From: an uncultured Syntrophobacterales bacterium
GTDB taxonomy: Bacteria > Desulfobacterota > Syntrophia > Syntrophales > UBA5619
Direction of reading: 5' to 3'
Length of the DNA stretch: 5,836 bases
NCBI GenBank assembly: GCA_903903205.1
Contig: CAIUXU010000351.1
Span: forward strand, 1-5,836
Part shown: in pieces, positions 1-5,797 of the stretch
How the letters are laid out: each line of letters begins with the position of its first letter
Position numbering within the stretch: the first letter of the stretch is position 1
Position numbers and translations under genes: made by a program
Notes under the pieces: generated by a model
Databases searched by the model: none
What the model saw: the letters and a program-made list of their open reading frames with translations, nothing else
Told to the model about the DNA's origin: nothing

Positions 1-3
1 ATC

Positions 4-30
4 GAGAGTGATTAGACTCTAATCACTCTC
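4..30. repeat. 27-base palindrome
   Basis: GAGAGTGATTAGA at 4-16 and its exact reverse complement at 18-30 flank a single C at 17. It could act as a protein-binding site or part of a transcript hairpin. The same CTCTAA at 17-22 can instead pair with TTAGAG at 41-46 (7 bases when extended to 16-22 with 41-47). No gene in the window starts next to it, and what lies to its left is outside the window. Confidence 0.7.
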
Positions 31-142
31 AACTATGCGGTTAGAGTGAGAAATAAGCTGAACCCTTGTTGGTGCTCACTTTGCTAGCATATTTAGGAAT
101 ATCAGCATATTACAGAGATGAGACCTGGGAAAGAAGATTTTC

Positions 143-180
143 GCAGAACGCCTGATGCGCTCTAATTTAGAGCATTCTGC
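143..180. repeat. Nested inverted repeat sharing CTCTAA/TTAGAG
   Basis: An inner palindrome GCTCTAA (159-165), T, TTAGAGC (167-173) is enclosed by GCAGAA (143-148) and TTCTGC (175-180), with a ten-base bulge on the left side only. The inner CTCTAAT repeats the core of the palindrome at 4-30. There is no T-run on either side that would make it a clear terminator. The role is unknown. Confidence 0.55.
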
Positions 181-239
181 CTGCGTGTGCTACTGGTCAC
201 AGTGGAGAAATATGGGTTGCACAACCTCTCCCCCTTTTT

Positions 240-797
240 TCACGCCAGTCTTCCAATCATCGCCCGCACCCTCACCGGAAACGACTGCGCCATTTCTTGC
301 AGACGTTTCAGATCAACCCCCTCCAAATCCAGCTCACCTTCAAACGGCGCCGCATAGCGATAATAGATGCAATCAAGCAGCGCCTTTTCCGGCCTGGCCA
401 GATTAAATCCATCCCGCGCCTCGAAACCGAAATAGAGCCGATCGGAGATATGGGAGTACTCAATGGCGACTCCGCGCCAGTCGAGATTGCGGGTAATGCC
501 AACGGCCGTGCTGAGCGTGATAACGGTACAAACCGTGGGAACCTGGGTAATAACCCCGTGTTTGTGTAAAGCCCACTCGGCGCTGACATAAGAAGGGGTG
601 CGGACGAAACAGGCTGCCTCTTCCAGAGACGGCTCAGCTTTCAGACGGCTGTTGACATACACGCCACGGGTCAATCGGGTGACATAGCCACGTGCCAGGG
701 CACGGGTGAGAAAGACATTGGCGTTGCCGGTAAACTTGAGCAGATCGGCGGATCGAAAGAGGGCCGGAAGGGCCTGGAGAATATCAAGGGTGTTCAT
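240..797 (-). CDS. abiEi: AbiEi-type type IV antitoxin / autorepressor
   Basis: Predicted antitoxin and transcriptional repressor of an AbiE-type (type IV) toxin-antitoxin pair, 185 residues, cytoplasmic. Residues about 5-50 form a winged helix-turn-helix ending in ARGYVTRLTRGVYVN, the usual AbiEi N-terminal pattern. The body contains PSYVSAEWALHKHGVITQVP at 68-87 and ARPEKALLDCIYYR at 134-147, both typical of the family. No frameshift or internal stop is seen, and length is in the normal range. The ATG at 797 overlaps the stop of the preceding toxin remnant, so translation is probably coupled; only a weak GGGAGAGG lies upstream. In the well-studied abiE loci the antitoxin gene comes first, whereas here it is second. 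With the toxin gene broken it would be an orphan, possibly kept as a DNA-binding protein acting on the inverted repeat at 1058-1093 or countering a toxin elsewhere. Confidence 0.82.
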   Translation of the reverse strand: MNTLDILQALPALFRSADLLKFTGNANVFLTRALARGYVTRLTRGVYVNSRLKAEPSLEEAACFVRTPSYVSAEWALHKHGVITQVPTVCTVITLSTAVGITRNLDWRGVAIEYSHISDRLYFGFEARDGFNLARPEKALLDCIYYRYAAPFEGELDLEGVDLKRLQEMAQSFPVRVRAMIGRLA

Positions 798-1054
798 GGC
801 GGAATCACCACACCCCTCTCCCGCAGTTCGCGGAAAAGCCCCTTCACTGCATCCAGAAAGGGGCGATAGCCATCATTGCGGCAAGCCGTCATGACCTCCG
901 GTGGCAGAAACCGGCCTCCGTTGTGACACCAGCGGATCGCCGTGCCTCCCTGGAAGACCAGGCGAGAGCTTTCCGGTCGTGTGTACAAATGCTGAAGAAG
1001 AATAAGCTGGAAAAGCTCGGAGCGCCGGATATGTCGTTCGGTATATGTCTTCAT
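794..1054 (-). pseudogene. Internally deleted AbiEii-type nucleotidyltransferase toxin remnant
   Basis: An 86-codon reading frame that looks like an AbiEii toxin with its middle removed. Residues 15-49 match the N-terminal part of the family: a helical LFQLILLQHLYTRPESSRL, then VFQGGTAIRWCHNGGRF with the GGTA...GGRF nucleotidyltransferase motif. Family members then continue with an SxDLDF-type segment carrying the catalytic aspartates. Here GGRF is followed at once by LPPEVMTACRNDGYRPFLDAV...RELRERGVVIP, which reads like a C-terminal tail. Usual family length is roughly 250-300 residues, so some 170-200 are missing while the frame is kept. CGGAGG occurs on both sides of the apparent junction (minus strand, 920-915 and 900-895). 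No good Shine-Dalgarno site precedes the ATG at 1054. The stop overlaps the start of the antitoxin gene as ATGA. It cannot be active as a nucleotidyltransferase. A small genuine protein is an alternative reading. Confidence 0.7.
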
Positions 1055-1057
1055 ATG

Positions 1058-1093
1058 TTTAGCTTATAATACGTTTATGTATTATAAGCTAAA
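1058..1093. promoter_or_regulatory. Perfect inverted repeat, candidate AbiEi operator
   Basis: Two perfect 15-base arms, TTTAGCTTATAATAC at 1058-1072 and its reverse complement at 1079-1093, flank a six-base spacer. The element starts four bases upstream of the toxin-remnant ATG and covers the predicted -10 box and transcription start. AbiEi proteins of known systems repress their own promoter by binding inverted repeats, so this is the natural binding site for the antitoxin encoded downstream. As RNA it could also fold into a hairpin in the short leader. Binding is inferred from position and symmetry only. Confidence 0.75.
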
Positions 1094-1110
1094 TGTTTTT
1101 TGCCGGACAA
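1081..1110 (-). promoter_or_regulatory. Predicted sigma70 promoter of the abiE pair
   Basis: On the minus strand TTGTCC (1110-1105) and a perfect TATAAT (1086-1081) are 18 bases apart, a good match to a housekeeping promoter. Transcription would begin near 1074, about 20 bases before the ATG at 1054. The -10 box lies inside the right arm of the inverted repeat, so a repressor bound there would block polymerase. Confidence 0.6.
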
Positions 1111-1194
1111 GGATGTGCAAAATTGGGGCTCTTTCTCAATTTCAAGTGGGTAAATTCCCCGGCAGTCGGGTGATAAAGCGAATACTCTCTATGC
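1111..1194. other. Spacer between tup operon and abiE locus
   Basis: No gene is seen. Downstream of tupC a short hairpin can form on the minus strand (CCCG at 1170-1167 with CGGG at 1161-1158, five-base loop), but the following GAATTTACCC is a poor T-tract, so it is at best a weak terminator for the tup operon. Read-through into the abiE genes is therefore possible. Confidence 0.4.
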
Positions 1195-2301
1195 CTACCG
1201 CGGCGCCTGGTGGGGGATGACGTGGACCGCCGTCGCTTTGAAGGAGGCGATAACACTTTTTCCCTCATCCAGGGAAAGGGTTTCGAGAGACTGGCGTGTC
1301 ACATAGGCCACCAAGTCGAAGCCACAGTTCAGATGGATCCGGTGGAAGAGCCCGAGCGGCGTGATCTTCCGAATCGTTCCAGAAAAGACGTTCCGCGCAC
1401 TTGAAGTGGGAAAAGAGGTGTTCGTGGAAAGGGTAACGTGTTCCGGCCGAATGCAACACAGAACCCCATCTCCAGTTCGGACATGACCAACCGCCTGGAT
1501 TTCTCCGCCTTCCACAGCAGCCACGAACACCCCGTCTGATGTTTCGACAACCCGCCCCGGCAGAACCGTCTCCACCCCCACGAAGGAGGCGACGAATTCG
1601 TTTGCAGGCCGGTTCATAATCTCGGCGACCGGGCCGATCTGGGCGATCCGGCCTCCGTTTACCACCGCAATCCGGTCGGCCAGACGGAGCGCCTCGGTCT
1701 GGTCATGGGTCGAGGCAACGGCCGTCGTGTGCGTCTCGCAGAGGATCTGTTCAAGATCACCGGTCAGGGCATCGCGCGTCGGCGGATCGAGCGACGAAAA
1801 AGGTTCATCGAGGAAGACGATCTCCGGTTTTGTGACAAAAGCCCGCGCGAGGCTGGTCCGCTGAGCCTCTCCGCCGGACAGCTTCCGGGCGGAACGCTTT
1901 GCCAGGTGGCCGACGCCAAAGCGCTCCAGGTATTCAGGAACCATCCGCCCGATCTCCGCCCGCCCCACACCCCGGATTTTGAGCCCTGTAGCTACATTTT
2001 CGAACACAGTCGTATCAAAGAGAAGCGGCTCCTGGAAAACCATCGCGATGTGGCGACGATAGTCGAACCCCCCGTTTCCAATCGGCTCCCCGCGGAACAG
2101 AAGCCTTCCCCGCGCGGGTTTCAGCAGGCCGGCGAGCGTCAACAGCAGCGTCGATTTTCCCGCGCCATTCGGGCCGATCAGAGCGAGAACCTGCCCCGAA
2201 AGCACATCGAGGGCGCCGATGTCGAGGACCGTCACCCCACCCCGGCGAACCAGAAGATCCTCGGCCTGCAGCAGAACATTCGAATAGTCTGCGGAATTCA
2301 T
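1195..2301 (-). CDS. tupC: Tungstate ABC transporter ATP-binding protein TupC
   Basis: ATPase that powers oxyanion import through TupB (368 residues). The nucleotide-binding domain spans about 10-240 with every key motif present: Walker A GPNGAGKST at 43-51, Q-loop Q90 (MVFQEPLLF), signature LSGGEAQ at 141-147, Walker B IVFLDEP at 161-167, D-loop SSLD at 169-172 and the switch histidine H199 (STHD). The C-terminal 120 residues (about 246-365, including IRPEHVTLS and NVFSGTIRKITPLGLFHRIHL) look like a TOBE-type domain, which in molybdate and tungstate transporters can bind the oxyanion and feed back on transport; whether this one does is inference. The ATG at 2301 overlaps the tupB stop by four bases. 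Only a weak GGGAGAG lies upstream, so coupling to tupB translation is likely. It is the last gene of the operon. Confidence 0.93.
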   Translation of the reverse strand: MNSADYSNVLLQAEDLLVRRGGVTVLDIGALDVLSGQVLALIGPNGAGKSTLLLTLAGLLKPARGRLLFRGEPIGNGGFDYRRHIAMVFQEPLLFDTTVFENVATGLKIRGVGRAEIGRMVPEYLERFGVGHLAKRSARKLSGGEAQRTSLARAFVTKPEIVFLDEPFSSLDPPTRDALTGDLEQILCETHTTAVASTHDQTEALRLADRIAVVNGGRIAQIGPVAEIMNRPANEFVASFVGVETVLPGRVVETSDGVFVAAVEGGEIQAVGHVRTGDGVLCCIRPEHVTLSTNTSFPTSSARNVFSGTIRKITPLGLFHRIHLNCGFDLVAYVTRQSLETLSLDEGKSVIASFKATAVHVIPHQAPR

Positions 2302-2996
2302 CGGGGTCTCTCCCGCTGCTGGATCTGGGTGAGGATGGCGTTCACAATAAAGGCGAGGAGCATCAGGATGACCGAAAGGGCGATGGCGACGTCAAAGTTC
2401 CCCCGTCCCGTCTCCATAACCGTTGCCGTCGTCAAGACCCGGGAGTAACCTCTGATGTTGCCGCCGACCATGATCGAGGCCCCAACCTCCGATATGATAC
2501 CGCCGAAGCCGGCCATAACGGCTGCCAGGAGCGGCAGGCGCGCCTCCTTGACCAGAAGCCAGACCATTTGGACGCGCGTCGCCCCCAGGGCAAGGATCTG
2601 GAGGCGGAGATTCGCCGGCAGATTCTGGATGGACGCCAGGGTGATCCCCGTGACGATGGGCGTGGCAATGACGGCCTGGGCCAGGATGATCGCCGTTGGA
2701 GTGTAGAGGATCTCCAAAAAACCGAGCGGCCCGTTCCGCCAGAGGAAGATCGTCACGAAGAGGCCGACAACCACCGGCGGGAGCCCCATCCCCGTATTGA
2801 TCAGACTTACGACCAGTTGCCTCCCGGGAAACTTAGAAAGGGCCACGGCCGTCCCGACGGAGATCCCGATGAAGAGGCTGATCAGCGTCGCCGTCCCCGA
2901 TACCTGAAGAGAGAGGAGCGTGATCCCCAGGACCTCCCTGTCCAATGTGAAGATAAGATAAAAGGCCTTCCGGAGTCCTTCCAGAATCAGATCCAT
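2298..2996 (-). CDS. tupB: Tungstate ABC transporter permease TupB
   Basis: Inner-membrane permease of the Tup importer (232 residues), expected to work as a homodimer with TupC on the cytoplasmic side. About five hydrophobic segments are visible (roughly 23-52, 62-86, 100-121, 152-178 and 203-224). The cytoplasmic coupling loop of binding-protein-dependent permeases is clear at 134-165 (ILALGATRVQ...G), followed by ISEVGASIMVGGNIRGYSR at 168-186, typical of TupB/CysW-type permeases. The ATG at 2996 follows a TTGGAG site (GGAG at 3006-3003, six bases away). An ATG at 3059 would start inside the stem-loop between tupA and tupB and add 21 polar residues, so it is unlikely. The stop overlaps the tupC start as ATGA, suggesting translational coupling. 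The 97-base gap before the gene, with its hairpin, separates it from the binding-protein genes and may lower its expression relative to them. Confidence 0.93.
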   Translation of the reverse strand: MDLILEGLRKAFYLIFTLDREVLGITLLSLQVSGTATLISLFIGISVGTAVALSKFPGRQLVVSLINTGMGLPPVVVGLFVTIFLWRNGPLGFLEILYTPTAIILAQAVIATPIVTGITLASIQNLPANLRLQILALGATRVQMVWLLVKEARLPLLAAVMAGFGGIISEVGASIMVGGNIRGYSRVLTTATVMETGRGNFDVAIALSVILMLLAFIVNAILTQIQQRERPR

Positions 2997-3027
2997 CGAT
3001 TGCTCCAACCTGTTTCGTTTATATAAA

Positions 3028-3062
3028 CCGTTGCGGAGGCATGGAATCCGCCACCGCAACGG
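3028..3062 (-). terminator. Stem-loop between tupA and tupB (attenuator or mRNA-stabilising hairpin)
   Basis: On the minus-strand transcript CCGTTGCGG (3062-3054) pairs perfectly with CCGCAACGG (3036-3028). After a T-T mismatch the stem continues with GGC/GCC (3052-3050 with 3040-3038), leaving a nine-base loop. The stem is followed by TTTATATAAACG, an imperfect U-rich tail. This could be a leaky terminator or a barrier to 3' exonucleases. Either would give more binding-protein mRNA than permease mRNA, as known for other binding-protein-dependent operons such as malE-malF. It is not a full operon end, because tupB and tupC follow directly. Confidence 0.65.
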
Positions 3063-3093
3063 CCGTTATTCATCTCTTGCATCATATTAAATG

Positions 3094-3951
3094 TTATTCG
3101 TACTCAGGCTTGCCCGCGTCAGGGAAGAAAAGCGCCCCGCCGTACTTCTCCACGCCGAAAGTTTTGACGATCCCCTGGGTTTCTCCTGAAAGCATGAAGT
3201 CGGAGAAGGCCTTCGCGCCGTCGGCGTTCACCTTCGGCCATTTGGCGGGATTGACCCCGATCACGTGATAGACGTTCAGCAGGATTGAGTCTCCCTCCTT
3301 GAGGATGGGAAGGCCGAGGTTCTTTTGCAGAGAGAGCCAAGTCCCCCGGTCGGCGAGGGTGTAGCCTTTCTTCTCGGCCGCAACATTCAGGGTCTGCCCC
3401 ATCCCGAGGCCGGTCTGCTGGTACCACTTCTGCCCCTCGGGCTTGATCCCGGCGGCCTTCCAGATCCCCTGTTCTTTGGCGTGGGTCCCGGAATTGTCCC
3501 CCCGCGACATAAAGAGGGAACCGGCAGCGGCGATCTTCTTGAAGGCCTCAAGCGTGCTGCTGCCCCCCTTGATGGCGGCCGGATCGGCGGGCGGTCCGAT
3601 GATGATGTAGTCGTTGTGCATGACGATCAGCCGGTTCACACCATATCCCTCCGCCATGAACTTCTTCTCCGCGTCGGGGGAGTGGACGAGCAGAACATCC
3701 GCCTCACCCTTTTGCCCCATCGCCATCGCCTGACCGGAGCCGACGGCGATCGTCTTGACAAAATAGCCGGTCTTCTTCTCAAACATCGGGATCAGGACGT
3801 CGAGCAGCCCCGAATCCTGGGTACTGGTCGTCGTTGCCAGAATAAGGTTCTTCTGCGCCGGTCCTGCCGCACAGGCGGGCAGCGCAATGCCGATCAGGAA
3901 CACAGCGGCGACAAGCGCCAAACCCAACACTTTCCGTAATTCTCGTTTCAT
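3094..3951 (-). CDS. tupA: Tungstate ABC transporter substrate-binding protein TupA
   Basis: Periplasmic tungstate-binding protein (285 residues), the high-affinity receptor of the TupABC importer. Residues 1 to about 29 are a signal peptide (MKRELRKVLG, hydrophobic core, ALPACAAG); the cysteine at 27 makes a lipoprotein possible, but the proline in the would-be lipobox argues against it. The mature protein opens with ILATTTSTQDSGLL (37-50), holding the TTTS motif of TupA/WtpA-type proteins at 40-43. MHNDYIIIGPPADPAAIKG follows at 111-129, then SRGDNSGTHAKEQGIW at 149-164 with the conserved arginine R150, and YTLADRGTWLSL at 197-208. Length is normal. The ATG at 3951 has AAGGAGA at 3963-3957. 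An in-frame ATG at 4095 would add 48 residues ahead of the signal peptide and overlap the previous gene by 118 bases, so it was rejected. Tungstate is favoured over molybdate from family membership, not from a test of binding. Confidence 0.93.
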   Translation of the reverse strand: MKRELRKVLGLALVAAVFLIGIALPACAAGPAQKNLILATTTSTQDSGLLDVLIPMFEKKTGYFVKTIAVGSGQAMAMGQKGEADVLLVHSPDAEKKFMAEGYGVNRLIVMHNDYIIIGPPADPAAIKGGSSTLEAFKKIAAAGSLFMSRGDNSGTHAKEQGIWKAAGIKPEGQKWYQQTGLGMGQTLNVAAEKKGYTLADRGTWLSLQKNLGLPILKEGDSILLNVYHVIGVNPAKWPKVNADGAKAFSDFMLSGETQGIVKTFGVEKYGGALFFPDAGKPEYE

Positions 3952-3977
3952 GCTTTTCTCCTTCATTTGTGAGATCA

Positions 3978-4829
3978 TTATTTCCCTGTTTTTTTCCGCC
4001 ATGCGTCTGAATTGGGGAAGAACATCGGCGCACCGTATTGAGCCTTTCCAAAATCCCGAATGATCATCTGCCCCTTCTCGGGCGACGTCATCCACTCCAC
4101 AAACCGCATTGCCGCCTCCGCGTTGACGCGGGGAAATTTCGTCTGATTGACGGGGATGAGCGACATGAAATTCAGCATCGCCTCGTCGTTCTCTACAAGG
4201 ATGGCAAGCTTGATTTTATCGCGGACAGAAAGCTGGGTCGCCCGGTCGATCACCGTGTAGGCCTGCTTCTCATCCGTAAAGAGAAGGGTCGGGACGTTCC
4301 CTGTCGATCCCTTTTCGTAGGTGTGATACCATGAACCGGCGGGCTTGACTCCCGACTTCGCCCAGAGTTCCATCTCGGCAACATGCGTTCCCGATTTGTC
4401 TCCCCGGGTGATAAAAGTCACCCCTTTGGCAGCAATGGTCTTGAGCGCCTCGGCCGCCGTTTTCATCCCCTTGATCCCCGCCGGATCGGCCGCCGGGCCC
4501 ACAATCACGAAATCATTGTACATCAGGGGGATCCGGACCGTACCAAAACCATCCTTGATGAACTTCTCCTCCAGGGCCTTGGCGTGGGCAAGGACCAGAT
4601 CGAACTGTCCGCCTTCGGCCATCTTGAGCGCCGCACCCGTTCCAGCGCCTACATGCCGCACCCGGATTCCTGTCTCCTTTTCGAATCCCTCCTCCAGCGC
4701 CCCGACGATGCCGGCGTCAATCGGTCCGATCGTACTCGCCAGAAGGACAAACTTCCCGTCCTGCGCATACCCAAAGCAGGGAAGAAGGATCGCCAGAGCG
4801 AACCAAAACACAAATAACCTTCTTTTCAT
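3978..4829 (-). CDS. TupA-like substrate-binding protein, divergent paralog
   Basis: Predicted secreted periplasmic oxyanion-binding protein (283 residues) of the tungstate-binding TupA family. Residues 1-22 are a Sec signal peptide (MKRR, hydrophobic stretch, likely cleavage after GYA). Family hallmarks are MYNDFVIVGPAADPAGIKG at 103-121, TRGDKSGTHVAE at 141-152 (R142 is the anion-binding arginine position in the family), YTVIDRATQL at 191-200 and the C-terminal GAPMFFPN. The usual ATTTSTQDSG segment is replaced by ASTIGPIDAG at 31-40, so the TTTS oxyanion motif is absent. The ATG at 4829 was chosen because AAGGAG lies at 4841-4836, six bases upstream; a TTG at 4850 lies upstream of that site and is unlikely. 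The gene follows the regulator by 27 bases and precedes the canonical tupA by 26, so all are probably on one transcript. It may supply a second ligand, such as molybdate or vanadate, to the same permease, or be a sensor-type binding protein; neither is shown. Confidence 0.88.
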   Translation of the reverse strand: MKRRLFVFWFALAILLPCFGYAQDGKFVLLASTIGPIDAGIVGALEEGFEKETGIRVRHVGAGTGAALKMAEGGQFDLVLAHAKALEEKFIKDGFGTVRIPLMYNDFVIVGPAADPAGIKGMKTAAEALKTIAAKGVTFITRGDKSGTHVAEMELWAKSGVKPAGSWYHTYEKGSTGNVPTLLFTDEKQAYTVIDRATQLSVRDKIKLAILVENDEAMLNFMSLIPVNQTKFPRVNAEAAMRFVEWMTSPEKGQMIIRDFGKAQYGAPMFFPNSDAWRKKTGK

Positions 4830-4856
4830 CTCCAACTCCTTTTTTTGCAAACCCGT

Positions 4857-5774
4857 TTATGTTTTTGAATAGAGAATCTTTCCAGAGCTCCGGAAGTCAT
4901 AGTTTCCCAGATGCCCAACCCTGTTTCGGAACTCTTCCCCGCCGAGCGTCTCCATAAGGGCCTGGACCCCCTTCTGAAAGAAGACGGACTGATCGAGGAC
5001 CATGTCGAACCGCTCTTTTGTGATGGGAATAAAATCGAGGCCGAGCAGGCTCGAAACCGCCGCCGTTGCAATCCCGGTGTCCGCCACGCCGGAGAGAACG
5101 GCGAGCCCGATTTCGATATGGGTGAACACCTCATCCTGATAACCGGCGATTTGTGTGGCTGGGATTCCGGCCTTCTCAAGATGGCAATCGAGCAGCAGGC
5201 GCGTACCCGATCCTGACTGACGGTTGACAAAACGGACCCCTTCCCGGATAAGATCCGAAAATTCCCTGATGTGGCAAGGATTTCCGCGGGCGATCACAAA
5301 ACCAAGTTCACGAAAGAAAAGGTTCACGACCACGGCCTTAACGCCCGGAACCAACCGCTCCAGATAGGGGATGTTGTACTCCCCCGTTTCGGGATCGAGC
5401 AGGTGCGACCAGGCGATGTCGGTAAAACCCTTTTCCAGGGCGATCAGCCCCTCCCTGCTTCCCGTGCTGGCCGAGAAGATGTAGAACTCCGGATGGGCCT
5501 TCCGCAGGCAGGTTTGGAGGATGTCGAGAACCGGATCGTTGCTTCCCGAGGCGAGGAGGGCGCCGCTGATCCGACCTCCCTTCTGGCGCGCCTCTTCGAG
5601 CCCCGTCTTGGCATTCACCTCGAGCCAGCCGTCAATCAGCTTCTTCGGAAATATCCACTTCCCGGTGACACGCGTCGCCGGCATCCGCCCCGTCTTGATC
5701 AGGGCATAAACCTGTTTTTCATGGATGCCCAGGTAACCTGCGACCTCTTTGGTGTTCATCAACTCGTCCGACAT
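4857..5774 (-). CDS. Excisionase/MerR-type HTH regulator with PBP-like oxyanion-sensing domain
   Basis: Predicted cytoplasmic one-component regulator of the transport operon that it heads (305 residues). Residues about 6-53 form an excisionase-family helix-turn-helix (NTKEVAGYLGIHEKQVYALI, then GRMPATRVTGKWIFPKKLIDGWL). Residues about 80-290 resemble the PBP-like domain related to molybdate/tungstate-binding proteins: SASTGSREGL at 101-110 sits where TupA proteins have TTTSTQDSGL, and RFVNRQSGSGTR at 181-192 parallels their SRGDNSGTH loop. No signal peptide or membrane segment is seen, which fits an intracellular sensor. The ATG at 5774 is preceded by AAGGAGGG at 5785-5778. A second ATG five codons in has no comparable site. 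The gene ends 27 bases before the first binding protein, so it is probably cotranscribed and autoregulated. The ligand (tungstate, molybdate or another oxyanion) and the sign of regulation cannot be read from sequence. ModE and TunR do this job in other bacteria with different DNA-binding domains. Confidence 0.85.
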   Translation of the reverse strand: MSDELMNTKEVAGYLGIHEKQVYALIKTGRMPATRVTGKWIFPKKLIDGWLEVNAKTGLEEARQKGGRISGALLASGSNDPVLDILQTCLRKAHPEFYIFSASTGSREGLIALEKGFTDIAWSHLLDPETGEYNIPYLERLVPGVKAVVVNLFFRELGFVIARGNPCHIREFSDLIREGVRFVNRQSGSGTRLLLDCHLEKAGIPATQIAGYQDEVFTHIEIGLAVLSGVADTGIATAAVSSLLGLDFIPITKERFDMVLDQSVFFQKGVQALMETLGGEEFRNRVGHLGNYDFRSSGKILYSKT

Positions 5775-5797
5775 AAGCCCTCCTTCAAACGGACGGG

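Larger units (their letters stand above)
1..239. other. Non-coding left flank
   Basis: No convincing gene is seen in either strand. The stretch is AT-richer than the rest of the window and lies downstream of the antitoxin gene. Besides the two palindromes it holds an 8-base direct repeat AGCATATT (86-93 and 104-111). After the abiEi stop the minus strand reads through A- and G-runs without a hairpin plus T-run, so no terminator for the abiE transcript could be placed. Confidence 0.5.

Noticed and set aside
215..226. GGTTGCACAACC as terminator of the abiE transcript
   Set aside because: The loop would be only two bases and no T-run follows on the minus strand.
155..406. Small plus-strand reading frame overlapping the abiEi 3' end
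   Set aside because: Proline-rich, no ribosome binding site, and more than half of it is antisense to the antitoxin gene.
1705..2448. Long plus-strand reading frame opposite tupC/tupB
   Set aside because: Its translation is rich in R, P and Q with no recognisable domain and it mirrors two clearly coding minus-strand genes.
2997..3059. Upstream ATG for tupB at 3059
   Set aside because: It lies inside the stem-loop, has no ribosome binding site, and the added residues are not typical of TupB.
3325..3939. Plus-strand reading frame opposite tupA
   Set aside because: It is the antisense shadow of a well-supported gene, with no family resemblance.
3952..4095. N-terminal extension of tupA from an ATG at 4095
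   Set aside because: It would overlap the preceding gene by 118 bases and put 48 polar residues ahead of a clear signal peptide; the ATG at 3951 has a strong ribosome binding site.
4830..4850. TTG start for the divergent binding protein
   Set aside because: The TTG lies upstream of the AAGGAG site that serves the ATG at 4829, and the ATG directly begins a normal signal peptide.
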